Source: CAYUNE01 sp964446115 (GTDB taxonomy: Bacteria; Desulfobacterota; Desulfobulbia; Desulfobulbales; Desulfobulbaceae). Taken from it: a DNA stretch of 64,000 nucleotides. The DNA lies in contig CAYUNE010000031.1 of the NCBI GenBank assembly GCA_964446115.1, forward strand, positions 62,001 through 126,000, written 5' to 3'. The notes below the pieces were generated by a model. That model was given only the letters and a program-made list of their open reading frames with translations, searched no databases and was not told where the DNA came from. Both the position numbers and the translations under genes were made by a program. Positions 52,017 through 59,370 of this stretch are shown here, one piece after another (the first letter of the stretch is position 1; every line of letters starts with the position of its first letter).

Positions 52017-53774
52017 TTAGAAGAAGGCCTCAAAGGTCAGGTATACCTGATCCATGTCGTCAAGAGCCGGGAAGAACTGGGCGTTGAGCGGATCACTCGC
52101 CAGTTCGTCGACATCGACCGGAGCACCAAGCCAGCTGCCGCTGCCGGTGTAGTCATACTGATAATGCTGGTAACCCAGACGAACAAAGGTCTTGGCATAC
52201 TTGGAAATCGCCTCGCCTGTGGGCAGGTCGTAGACCAGATAGATCTCGCCCACATGACCCCGGGTGTTGAGCTTGGACAGATAGAGATCGTCGTGACCGG
52301 GAGCCATGCCCACCCAGTACTGGGAACCGTAGTTGTATTCCAGGCCGAGCTTGAGGCCCACATTGGGAATATCATACCGGATACCGGCATAGACCGAGTA
52401 GCCGTCTTCCTTGTCAAGGTCCGCCCACCAGGAACCGAGCAGGCTGTTGCCCAGTTCGTCATATCCCTTGGGATCGGTCCGGCTCCAGCCCAGGGAGACG
52501 AAGTAGTTGAGATCCGCCACCTTGTCGTTGTAGACAATGCTGGTGTGCAGAATGTTGCCCAGGTTGGTCTTGTCGAGGATGCCGTTGCCGGCGACCACGC
52601 CCGCCATTTCAAGCGGATTGGGGAAGGTGACGCCATCCGGAGTATTCACCAGGTTGGCGGCCAGGAAGGACTGAATGTTCAGGAAGCGGTGTCCTTTGGA
52701 AAAGACATCCCAGCTGAACCCGGCAAAGTCCATATCGTTGAGAGGATCACTGGTGTACATCGGAGTGGGGCCGTGATATTCCAGGCCGTCTTCGAAACCG
52801 CGACCATAGCAGAAACGGATGCGGCCGCTTCCCAGATCCTCGTTGCCCCAGCTATAGGCGTATCCGAGGGAAATTCCGTCAAAGGGATAGTTCATGTAGT
52901 TGACCGGCGTAGCCTGGCGCTTGTCCAGTCCGAGGCGGAACTGGCCTGGAGGGCCGTCGGTTGTGGGCCGGCGACCGATGGAGAACCACATGGGCAGACC
53001 GGCGACATTGTTCCAGTTGACAAAGGCACGGTCAACCCGCAGGGCGTTGTCGGTGGGCTGGCGGGTGGAGTTGCCGTCCCAGCTGAATCCATCCAGGGTG
53101 AAGGGACCGCCGCCGGTGGGATTGCTTTGCATTCCCCAGGCTTTGTACATGGCAAGCCGTCCCTTGAACTCGACGTTCTCGGTGGCTTTGACCCGCATAT
53201 TGATACGCAGCCGGTTGGTCCACATGGTCTCGTTTTCCCATTCCTGGGCGGGATCAGGCATCAGTCCCATCATCTGGAACATACCGGCCCGCATCTGCGG
53301 GCTGAACATCTTCATGCCCATGGTGGCCATCCTGATCTGCTCCACGGTGTACGGGCCGGGTCCCATGCCGAAACCGCCCATGGAACGCGGCATGGGCAGG
53401 GCCATTGCCATACCCTGGGTAATGGCACCGGCGGAATAGGAGGGCATGGTGTTACCGTTCATGTAATCGACACGGGAACGAAAGTCACCGAACAGCTTGA
53501 AACGGGCGGCCAGATCCCATGCCTCCGATTTCTCGTCGATCAGGTCATCAAGGTCGCCGACTTTTTCATCCACGGCGCCCACCTTGCTGTCCATCTTCCC
53601 CAATGCCTCTTTCTGCCTGGCGAGCTGAGCTTTCAGTTCGTCGAGCTGGCGGGAAAGATCATTCACCTTTCTTTCAAGATCCTGCGGCAGCGCTCCCGGA
53701 CCGGAACTGGCTGCAGCCACACCCGGAAGAGCGATAAGTCCGGCAAGAGCCAGGAGTGAAAATTTTTTAACCAT
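52017..53774 (-). CDS. Outer-membrane porin, DUF3373 type
   Basis: A 585-aa predicted beta-barrel porin. A signal peptide (MVKKFSLLALAGLIALPGVAAA) is followed by a coiled coil (about 31-85, LERKVNDLSRQLDELKAQLARQKEALGKMDSKVGAVDEKVGDLDDLIDE) that probably forms a periplasmic trimer stalk. The barrel follows, with alternating amphipathic strands and the expected C-terminal aromatic (YLTFEAFF). Composition (Asp/Gly/Tyr-rich, many Met at 108-175) matches the DUF3373 family common in Desulfobacterota. It has its own promoter and terminator, so it is a monocistronic, probably abundant protein. Confidence 0.85.
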   Translation of the reverse strand: MVKKFSLLALAGLIALPGVAAASSGPGALPQDLERKVNDLSRQLDELKAQLARQKEALGKMDSKVGAVDEKVGDLDDLIDEKSEAWDLAARFKLFGDFRSRVDYMNGNTMPSYSAGAITQGMAMALPMPRSMGGFGMGPGPYTVEQIRMATMGMKMFSPQMRAGMFQMMGLMPDPAQEWENETMWTNRLRINMRVKATENVEFKGRLAMYKAWGMQSNPTGGGPFTLDGFSWDGNSTRQPTDNALRVDRAFVNWNNVAGLPMWFSIGRRPTTDGPPGQFRLGLDKRQATPVNYMNYPFDGISLGYAYSWGNEDLGSGRIRFCYGRGFEDGLEYHGPTPMYTSDPLNDMDFAGFSWDVFSKGHRFLNIQSFLAANLVNTPDGVTFPNPLEMAGVVAGNGILDKTNLGNILHTSIVYNDKVADLNYFVSLGWSRTDPKGYDELGNSLLGSWWADLDKEDGYSVYAGIRYDIPNVGLKLGLEYNYGSQYWVGMAPGHDDLYLSKLNTRGHVGEIYLVYDLPTGEAISKYAKTFVRLGYQHYQYDYTGSGSWLGAPVDVDELASDPLNAQFFPALDDMDQVYLTFEAFF

Positions 53775-53888
53775 GAGCCTTCTCCTTTTTTCATTTATTA
53801 TTCATAAAAGCATCCCGCCCGCTGTCCAAGTCGCCGGGATGCGACAACTGGGCATACTCTGGGGATACTTTTCAACCGAGTTCAATTT

Positions 53889-53917
53889 TTTGTACTGCAT
53901 TTGATTCCGTTTGTCAA
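53889..53917 (-). promoter_or_regulatory. Porin gene promoter
   Basis: On the minus strand TTGACA (53912-53917), 17 bp, TACAAA (53889-53894). This places the start near 53882 with a leader of about 108 nt to the porin ATG. Confidence 0.75.
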
Positions 53918-53936
53918 CCCGATTACAAGAAAAAGG

Positions 53937-54053
53937 TAGGCTCCAGCAGCAAGACGGGAGTTTTTCCTTTTTTCCGCCGCCCGAGCCCCTGCCACCGGCA
54001 GAAGGCGGCAACGGGCGCCGGGCCTGTTTTCACCTGTCCGGCGCCTCTTTTTT
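53937..54053 (+). ncRNA. Candidate plus-strand small RNA divergent from the porin
   Basis: A plus-oriented intrinsic terminator lies here although no plus-strand gene precedes it: GGCGCCGG (54014-54021) pairs with CCGGCGCC (54038-54045), then TCTTTTTT. Upstream, TTGATT (53901-53906) and TACAAG (53924-53929) are 17 bp apart and would start an RNA near 53936. The intervening sequence can fold as nested stems (GCCGCC with GGCGGC, and CTGCC-ACC-GGCAG). A structured RNA of about 117 nt is predicted. Alternatively the hairpin is simply a terminator for weak antisense transcription. Confidence 0.35.
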
Positions 54054-54068
54054 GTAACCGGTCACAGG
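54052..54068 (+). promoter_or_regulatory. Intergenic repeat element, copy at 54.05 kb
   Basis: TTGTAACCGGTCACAGG, exactly the reverse complement of the copy at 12050-12066. It lies immediately beyond the T-run of the candidate RNA terminator and about 280 nt upstream of the porin ATG. Confidence 0.45.
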
Positions 54069-54152
54069 TAGCGCAGATTTGCTGAAATCTCTCCCGGCCG
54101 CTATATCCCCACCATGCGACCGGGTGAGATCGGTGAAGATGCGGCACCCGGC

Positions 54153-54995
54153 TCAATTCCCTCTTTTTCTCTGACACTCGGGGCAGAAAAAGGTGGAACG
54201 CCCGGCCAGGACAATTTTTTGTATCGGAGCAGAGCACCGTTTGCACGGCTTACCGCTCCGGTTGTACACATTGAGACTGAGCTGGAAATATCCGGGCCTG
54301 CCGCTGCTGGAGACAAAATCCGCAATGGTCGTTCCTCCGCCGGCTATTGCCGCTTCCAGGGTCCGACGGCAACAGGTGACGACCCGCCGCCATTGTTTCT
54401 CCTGAATGATATTCACCGGCGTTTCCGGATGCAGGCCGGCACCAAAGAGGATCTCGCAGACGTAGATATTGCCGAGACCCGCCACCACCCCCTGGTCCAG
54501 CAGAAAATTTTTCACCGGTCTGAGGCGTTTCCCGGCAAGATGCCGCAAATGGCGGCTGCTAAAAGCATCACTGAAAGGTTCGGGTCCGGTCCGGGCGAAA
54601 AAATCCACCCGGAGTCGGTCGGCGGCAGGTGCGGGCCAGACCAGAATCATACCGAAACGACGGGCATCATGATAGCGGAGCTCCAGGCCGTTATCCAGCT
54701 CCAGGCAAAGATGATCATGGGGCGCCGTGGCGGCCCGGACGGCAAAAAGCCCCAGGGTGCCGCTCATGCCGAGATGCACCACCAGAACGGTGCCGTCTTC
54801 CATGCTCACCAACAGGTACTTGGCCCGCCGTTGCACCGTAAGGATGGTGGAGCCCGTGATCCATCGGCGAAGCTCCCGCCGCGGCAGGGGACGCCGCAGC
54901 GACTTTCCGCTCCAGCGTACGGCGACGATGCGACAGCCGGGCAGATGACGGAGCAGCCCCTGTCTGGTGACTTCCACTTCGGGTAACTCAGGCAC
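54153..54995 (-). CDS. mutM: Formamidopyrimidine-DNA glycosylase
   Basis: 280 aa from GTG at 54995, so that the processed protein begins with the catalytic Pro-Glu (PELPEVEVTRQGLLRHLPG). Fpg removes oxidised purines such as 8-oxoguanine and cuts the strand. Also seen: the conserved lysine in RRAKYLLV, LVVHLGMSGTL, LLDQGVVAGLGNIYVCEILF (helix-two-turn-helix), and the zinc finger with CKRC and CPEC near the end (NRSGKPCKRCSAPIQKIVLAGRSTFFCPECQ). The start overlaps the stop of the phosphopantetheinyl transferase gene by 8 nt. Confidence 0.95.
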   Translation of the reverse strand: MPELPEVEVTRQGLLRHLPGCRIVAVRWSGKSLRRPLPRRELRRWITGSTILTVQRRAKYLLVSMEDGTVLVVHLGMSGTLGLFAVRAATAPHDHLCLELDNGLELRYHDARRFGMILVWPAPAADRLRVDFFARTGPEPFSDAFSSRHLRHLAGKRLRPVKNFLLDQGVVAGLGNIYVCEILFGAGLHPETPVNIIQEKQWRRVVTCCRRTLEAAIAGGGTTIADFVSSSGRPGYFQLSLNVYNRSGKPCKRCSAPIQKIVLAGRSTFFCPECQRKRGN

Positions 54996-55860
54996 GGCGG
55001 GACCGATGAACAATGTGGGCAAGGGTATAGCCCTGAAACAGGGCCACATGGACATCCGCGGCCGAGAGCGGATCACGGCGGTATTCGATGCGGAAACCCA
55101 GGGTGGAGGCCGCCTGGATACGTCGCAGACGGATATCCGCAAACCCGGGGGGCTGATCCCGGCAAAGGGATTTCTTATAGGCCTCTTTGGCCGACCAGAG
55201 CAAACAGAGCCGTTGCAGCCGTCCGCAGAAGGGTTCGAGATGCTCGGCCAACAGGCGGATCTCATCCTCGTCGGCAAAACGCGATACCACCTTCTTAAGC
55301 CGCGAAGTGATGTTTTGCAGATCCACTCCACAGCTGTATCGATGATGGGCCATGGCAACCGCATAGTCTCCGCTGTGGGAGATGGAAACGTGCGCCGCCG
55401 TCGTCATGGTACCGAGAATCACCAGGGGCCGACGATCCGGGGCCGGCAGGATTTCAGGATATCCGGCCTGCTCCTCCCTCTTCCCGCCGCCATCGTCAAA
55501 AATCCGGCCCAACGCCGTCTTGGCTGCCAGGCGACCGCCGATCCACTCAAGCTTGCGGCGGAACCGCGAATAGGAATGGAAAATGTCCAGCTCACGGGCG
55601 CTGAAAAGGGAAAAGATCTTCTCCCTGGAGGCTCCGCGGGCCAGCAACGGCTCTAAGGCGGCAAGCCGGACAAGGCTCAGGCAGGCAGCACGGTGCGGTT
55701 GGATCATCCGGGAAAAAACGGCCGCCTCCGGGGCCAGGGGATCGCAATGGGGAAAAAATTCCTCCAGGTCCCCGCCGCCGTCCTTCCATGAACGCCGACT
55801 ATTTGTTGTCATGTTTGCCTGACCGGGTATAATACGTTTTTCTGAAAAAAGAGGAGGCAT
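54988..55860 (-). CDS. 4'-Phosphopantetheinyl transferase family protein
   Basis: A 290-aa enzyme that would transfer phosphopantetheine from CoA to a carrier protein. Core motifs are VSISHSGDYAVAMA, GVDLQNITSRLKK (Mg-binding Asp) and LLWSAKEAYKKSL (WxxKEA). An N-terminal extension of about 90 residues precedes the usual fold. An in-frame ATG at 55812 (MTTNSRRS) is an alternative start. It overlaps mutM by 8 nt and faces cvpA divergently. Because no polyketide or fatty-acid synthase genes are near, its carrier-protein target is unknown. Confidence 0.82.
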   Translation of the reverse strand: MPPLFSEKRIIPGQANMTTNSRRSWKDGGGDLEEFFPHCDPLAPEAAVFSRMIQPHRAACLSLVRLAALEPLLARGASREKIFSLFSARELDIFHSYSRFRRKLEWIGGRLAAKTALGRIFDDGGGKREEQAGYPEILPAPDRRPLVILGTMTTAAHVSISHSGDYAVAMAHHRYSCGVDLQNITSRLKKVVSRFADEDEIRLLAEHLEPFCGRLQRLCLLWSAKEAYKKSLCRDQPPGFADIRLRRIQAASTLGFRIEYRRDPLSAADVHVALFQGYTLAHIVHRSRRA

Positions 55861-55896
55861 CGTCCTTATCTCTCAAGTGACCTCCATAATCCCAAA

Positions 55897-55911
55897 AACC
55901 AGTCACAGGGG
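55897..55911 (+). promoter_or_regulatory. Intergenic repeat element, copy at 55.9 kb
   Basis: AACCAGTCACAGGGG, identical to the copy at 37881. It lies in the 110-nt gap between the divergent phosphopantetheinyl transferase and cvpA genes, so it could act on either. Confidence 0.45.
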
Positions 55912-55970
55912 GCTTCCCCCACGCTGTCAGGCTGGAGTTCTGCTGAACCAATGACAACAATTTTCCGGTT

Positions 55971-56540
55971 ATGATACCTTCTCCGGGTCAATGTACCCTT
56001 TTTGACGCCTTTGTCTGTCTGCTCTTTGTGATATTTATCATCCGCGGTGTCTGGGTGGGCTTTATCCGGCAGATCGCCTCGCTCCTTGGTCTTGTCGGCG
56101 GCTATCTGCTCGCCGCCAGGTACGGCGGGCTGCTGGCCCCTTATGTGGGCCTGGTCGTTACGGATGCAAAAATCAACTTCCTCATCAGTTTCGCCATCTG
56201 TTTCCTGGCAACCGTCGTACTCATCGTCATGATCGGCAGGGGCCTGCGCAAGGTGATGGAAATATCCTTTCTCGGCTGGTTCGACCGTCTCCTGGGCGTC
56301 TGCCTCGGTGGGGCCAAGGCCTTTATGGTGGCCTGTATCATCTACATGGTGCTGGCCGCCACAATCTCCGGGACCAACGACCTTTTGCGTTCGTCCTGCA
56401 CCACCCCCTATTTACACCTGGGGGCCGACTATCTGCAACAGTTTATCGGAGACCGGCAACTCCGGGAGCGTTTTCTTCCCAAAAAACCGGCCATTGAACC
56501 GGAATCCGTTCTGTCCGGGCAGAAAAAGAAAACCATCTAG
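55971..56540 (+). CDS. cvpA: CvpA family membrane protein
   Basis: A 189-aa inner-membrane protein with four hydrophobic helices (about 12-33, 36-50, 66-86 and 101-122). Family features: DAFVCLLFVIFIIRGVWVGFIRQIASLLGLVGGYLLAARYG and SFLGWFDRLLGVCLGGAKAFMVACIIYMVL. CvpA is linked to colicin V production and envelope homeostasis. The cytoplasmic C-terminus is short and basic. The UPF0280 gene follows after 26 nt. Confidence 0.88.
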   Translation: MIPSPGQCTLFDAFVCLLFVIFIIRGVWVGFIRQIASLLGLVGGYLLAARYGGLLAPYVGLVVTDAKINFLISFAICFLATVVLIVMIGRGLRKVMEISFLGWFDRLLGVCLGGAKAFMVACIIYMVLAATISGTNDLLRSSCTTPYLHLGADYLQQFIGDRQLRERFLPKKPAIEPESVLSGQKKKTI

Positions 56541-56566
56541 GCCGGAGTCGGCCGCCTCCGGTCGTT

Positions 56567-57343
56567 ATGAAACGAAAACGAGGAAAACGGCGAAAAAAAC
56601 CTCCGCTCTCCTATCGGAAACGCAAATACAGGCAGATAGCCGAGCAGGCGGATCTTGTCTCCTCCTATGTGCAGGTCAGGGAAACCGATCTGCATGTCCT
56701 GGCTCCCAACCCGGTGGATGAAGCTGTCTTCTCCGCCGTGATCCGCTACCGTACCCAGCTGGAAAACTATATCCTCCGCCATCCCGGCTTTGTCGACTCC
56801 CTCCTGCCCCTGCCCTCCGATCCCATGGCGCCGCCGCTGGTCAGGGAGATGATACGGGCTGCGGCGATTGCCGGAGTAGGCCCCATGGCCGCGGTGGCCG
56901 GGGTGCTGGCGGAGTTCGTGGGTCGGGATCTGCTGGCGGCGGGACAGGAAGAGGTGATTGTTGAAAACGGCGGCGACATCTTCCTGGCCAGGCAGCGGGA
57001 CTGTACCGTTTCCATCTTTGCAGGGGAATCGCCGTTGAGCGGCCGGGTCGGGGTTGCCGTCGCCTGTGACGGCATGCCCCTGGGGGTATGCTGTTCATCG
57101 GCCAGCGTGGGCCATTCGCTGAGCCTGGGACAGGCGGATGCCGTGGTGGTGATCGCCAAATCCACCGCCGTTGCCGACGCCGCCGCCACCAGAATCGGCA
57201 ACGAGGTACGGGAGACAGGCAGCCGCAAATCCCTTGAGAACGCCCTGGCGGTTGCCCGCGATATGGACACGATCAGCGGAGTTGCCATTATAGCGGATGA
57301 AAGGCTCGGCGCCTGGGGCGAGGTGGAACTGGTCCGCCTATGA
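56567..57343 (+). CDS. UPF0280 family protein (ApbE-like fold)
   Basis: A 258-aa protein of the UPF0280 family, structurally related to the FAD:protein FMN transferase ApbE. Signs: YRKRKYRQIAEQADLVSSYVQVRETDLHVLAPNPVDEAVFSAV, VGPMAAVAGVLAEFVGRDLL, VIVENGGDIFLARQRDCTVSIFAGESPLSGRVGVAV and the ADAVVVIAKSTAVADAAATRIGNEV block. A very basic N-terminal stretch (MKRKRGKRRKKPP) is unusual. Function not established. It is probably co-transcribed with cvpA. Confidence 0.85.
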   Translation: MKRKRGKRRKKPPLSYRKRKYRQIAEQADLVSSYVQVRETDLHVLAPNPVDEAVFSAVIRYRTQLENYILRHPGFVDSLLPLPSDPMAPPLVREMIRAAAIAGVGPMAAVAGVLAEFVGRDLLAAGQEEVIVENGGDIFLARQRDCTVSIFAGESPLSGRVGVAVACDGMPLGVCCSSASVGHSLSLGQADAVVVIAKSTAVADAAATRIGNEVRETGSRKSLENALAVARDMDTISGVAIIADERLGAWGEVELVRL

Positions 57344-57361
57344 ATACGCAGGGACCGGAAC

Positions 57362-57396
57362 AAAAAAAAGGGGCTTGCGGAAAAAACGCAAGCCCC
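57362..57396 (-). terminator. Terminator of tRNA-Cys
   Basis: A 10-bp stem (57370-57379 with 57387-57396), a 7-nt loop, and eight T residues on the minus strand. It also lies just after the UPF0280 stop and may work in both directions. Confidence 0.85.
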
Positions 57397-57406
57397 GACA
57401 TATCGC

Positions 57407-57482
57407 TGGAGGCGGCGACCAGATTCGAACTGGTGAATAATGGTTTTGCAGACCACTGCCTTAGCCACTTGGCTACGCCGCC
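57407..57482 (-). tRNA. tRNA-Cys (GCA)
   Basis: A 76-nt cloverleaf with acceptor GGCGGCG/CGCCGCC-type pairing, anticodon loop CTGCAAA (anticodon GCA), T-loop GTTCGAA and encoded CCA. Confidence 0.95.
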
Positions 57483-57542
57483 ATATTTTGAAGCTTTTTA
57501 TAATATACGCAGATCCTGGTTTTGACAAGGGGAAAAGTGAGG

Positions 57543-58292
57543 ATGGTCACCACAATCGAACATTTGACAGAAGATAACAAAACCATGCTGCGGGAGCTGG
57601 AAGAACATCTCGGTTACCGCTTTTCAGATCCCAGGCTGCTGCAGCAGGCCCTGGTTCACAGCTCCTTTGCCTTTGAACGGTTATCGGGAAAACATAACAA
57701 CGAAACCCTGGAGTTTTTGGGCGATGCCGTCCTTGATCTCACCGTGGGATTTATCCTCTATACCTCCTATCCGGAGATGCAGGAGGGAAATCTCACCAAA
57801 ATCCGCTCCGCCCTGGTCAACGAGGCAGGTCTGGCGACCATGGCCCGCACCATCAATCTGGGAAAATTCCTCTGCCTGGGAAGGGGTGAAGATGCATCCA
57901 ACGGCCGTGAAAAACCCTCCATTCTCTCCTGCTGCTTCGAGGCCGTGACCGGTGCGCTTTTCCTGGACGGCGGCTATGAGGCTGCACTTGGTTTTGTCAA
58001 GAAACTCTTTCTGCCGCTCATTGATTCGCAGAAGGAGAACCTTTTGCAAAGCGATGCCAAGAGCAAGTTGCAGGAATGGCTGCAGGAGCGATTCAACCAG
58101 GGACCCAGATACGTCCTTGACCGCGAGGAGGGACCGGCCCATGCCCGCATGTTCACCGTATCGGTCTATTTCGGCGACACGATTCTGGGATCAGGGCACG
58201 CCCGCAGCAAAAAGGAGGCTGAACAGCAGGCCGCGGCCCATGCCCTGGCCGATCTTGCCGACAAACTGCAACCGGAGATCCGCGGCCAATAA
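57543..58292 (+). CDS. rnc: Ribonuclease III, with an altered metal-ligand position
   Basis: 249 aa from ATG 57543, with GTGAGG just upstream. The N-terminal RNase III domain has the signature HNNETLEFLGDAVLDL (E54, E57, D61) and E81 in MQEGNLTKIRSALVN. The second metal-ligand segment reads ILSCCFEAVTGALFLDGGY: Glu133 is kept but the usual Asp (DxxE) is Cys130. A dsRNA-binding domain (about 172-240) is intact (AKSKLQEWLQERF, GSGHARSKKEAEQQAAAHAL). RNase III processes rRNA and double-stranded RNA. Whether it is fully active is uncertain. Confidence 0.93.
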   Translation: MVTTIEHLTEDNKTMLRELEEHLGYRFSDPRLLQQALVHSSFAFERLSGKHNNETLEFLGDAVLDLTVGFILYTSYPEMQEGNLTKIRSALVNEAGLATMARTINLGKFLCLGRGEDASNGREKPSILSCCFEAVTGALFLDGGYEAALGFVKKLFLPLIDSQKENLLQSDAKSKLQEWLQERFNQGPRYVLDREEGPAHARMFTVSVYFGDTILGSGHARSKKEAEQQAAAHALADLADKLQPEIRGQ

Positions 58293-58339
58293 TCACGCCA
58301 CCTTGCCGACCCTTTGACCGCTGCGCTGTTTCCGCCGAC

Positions 58340-59344
58340 ATGTACTTGATTATTCCCGTTTTTCTCTCACACCAGGGCTGCCCCCATGGCTGTATTTTCT
58401 GCAACCAGCACCGCATTACCGGACCTTCGAAGCCCGTTGACGCCCATGCCGTTGCCGCCACCATCGACACCTGGCTTGGCCGCCGGCAAAAGAAACACCG
58501 GATGGTTCAGGTGGGATTCTACGGCGGCAGTTTCACCGCCCTGGACCAGTCGCGACAGCGGGAACTTCTGGGAGCGGTCCGGCCGTATCTGCAATCCGGC
58601 CGGGTGGACACAATCCGGTTGTCCACCCGGCCGGATTGCCTCGACCCCGGGAGAATCGCCCTTCTCCGGCGACTGGGCGTCGGTATCGTCGAAATAGGCG
58701 CCCAGTCCCTGGATGACCGGGTGCTTGCCCGGGCCGGCCGCGGCCACACCGCTTCCCAGGTGGAGGAGGCGACGGCCCGGCTCAGACAATACGGCCTGGA
58801 GGTCGGCATCCAGCTGATGGTGGGCCTGCCCGGTGACAGCGCCCGCCGCCGGATGAAAACCGTGCAGCGGGTCATCGGCATGCGTCCCGATTTTGTCCGC
58901 ATCTATCCACTGCTGGTACTGGACAACACCCGGCTGGCCCGGGAGCTGAAACAGGCCCGCTATACCCCCCTGTCTCTGGACCGGGCCGTGGTGGCTACGG
59001 CGCGGATGAAACGGCTTTTCGATCAGGCGAAAATTCCGGTTATCCGTATGGGATTGCAGCCAACCCCTTCTCTGGAAAAATCGCTTAAGGCCGGTCCCTT
59101 TCATCCCGCCTTCGGCGAGCTGGTACTCTCCAGGCTCATGTTCCTGAGGGCCAGGAAAGCCCTGCGTTCCCACGACCATGGCCGTCATCTCATTCTTCAC
59201 ATCAACCGGCGCGACCTGTCCATCTTCAACGGCCCCCGAGGCCGGAATGTCGCCCACCTCCGGACAGCGGGACTCCTTGACAACGTCACCGTGAAAACGC
59301 GCCGGAGACAGCAACGCCATACCATCAGCCTCACTCCGGAATAA
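58340..59344 (+). CDS. Radical SAM protein, Elp3/YhcC-like
   Basis: A 334-aa radical SAM enzyme with the cluster C14-x3-C18-x2-C21 (QGCPHGCIFCNQHRITG), VGFYGGSFTALD (GGSF variant of the SAM-binding motif), IRLSTRPDCLDP and VEIGAQSLDDRVLARAGRGHTASQVEEATARLRQYGLEVGIQLMVGLPGD. These are Elp3-type features without the acetyltransferase domain. The gene lies between rnc and an ABC-F gene, 47 nt after rnc, which suggests RNA modification, but the substrate is unknown. The tail is strongly basic (KTRRRQQRH). Confidence 0.88.
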   Translation: MYLIIPVFLSHQGCPHGCIFCNQHRITGPSKPVDAHAVAATIDTWLGRRQKKHRMVQVGFYGGSFTALDQSRQRELLGAVRPYLQSGRVDTIRLSTRPDCLDPGRIALLRRLGVGIVEIGAQSLDDRVLARAGRGHTASQVEEATARLRQYGLEVGIQLMVGLPGDSARRRMKTVQRVIGMRPDFVRIYPLLVLDNTRLARELKQARYTPLSLDRAVVATARMKRLFDQAKIPVIRMGLQPTPSLEKSLKAGPFHPAFGELVLSRLMFLRARKALRSHDHGRHLILHINRRDLSIFNGPRGRNVAHLRTAGLLDNVTVKTRRRQQRHTISLTPE

Positions 59345-59370
59345 ACCGAAACAGCCACTGCCCCATCCCC

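Noticed and set aside
55861..55970. A G-rich hairpin near the 55.9-kb repeat copy as a terminator
   Set aside because: GGGGGCTTCCCCC is short (five base pairs, three-base loop) with no T-tract, and lies between divergent genes, so termination is unlikely.
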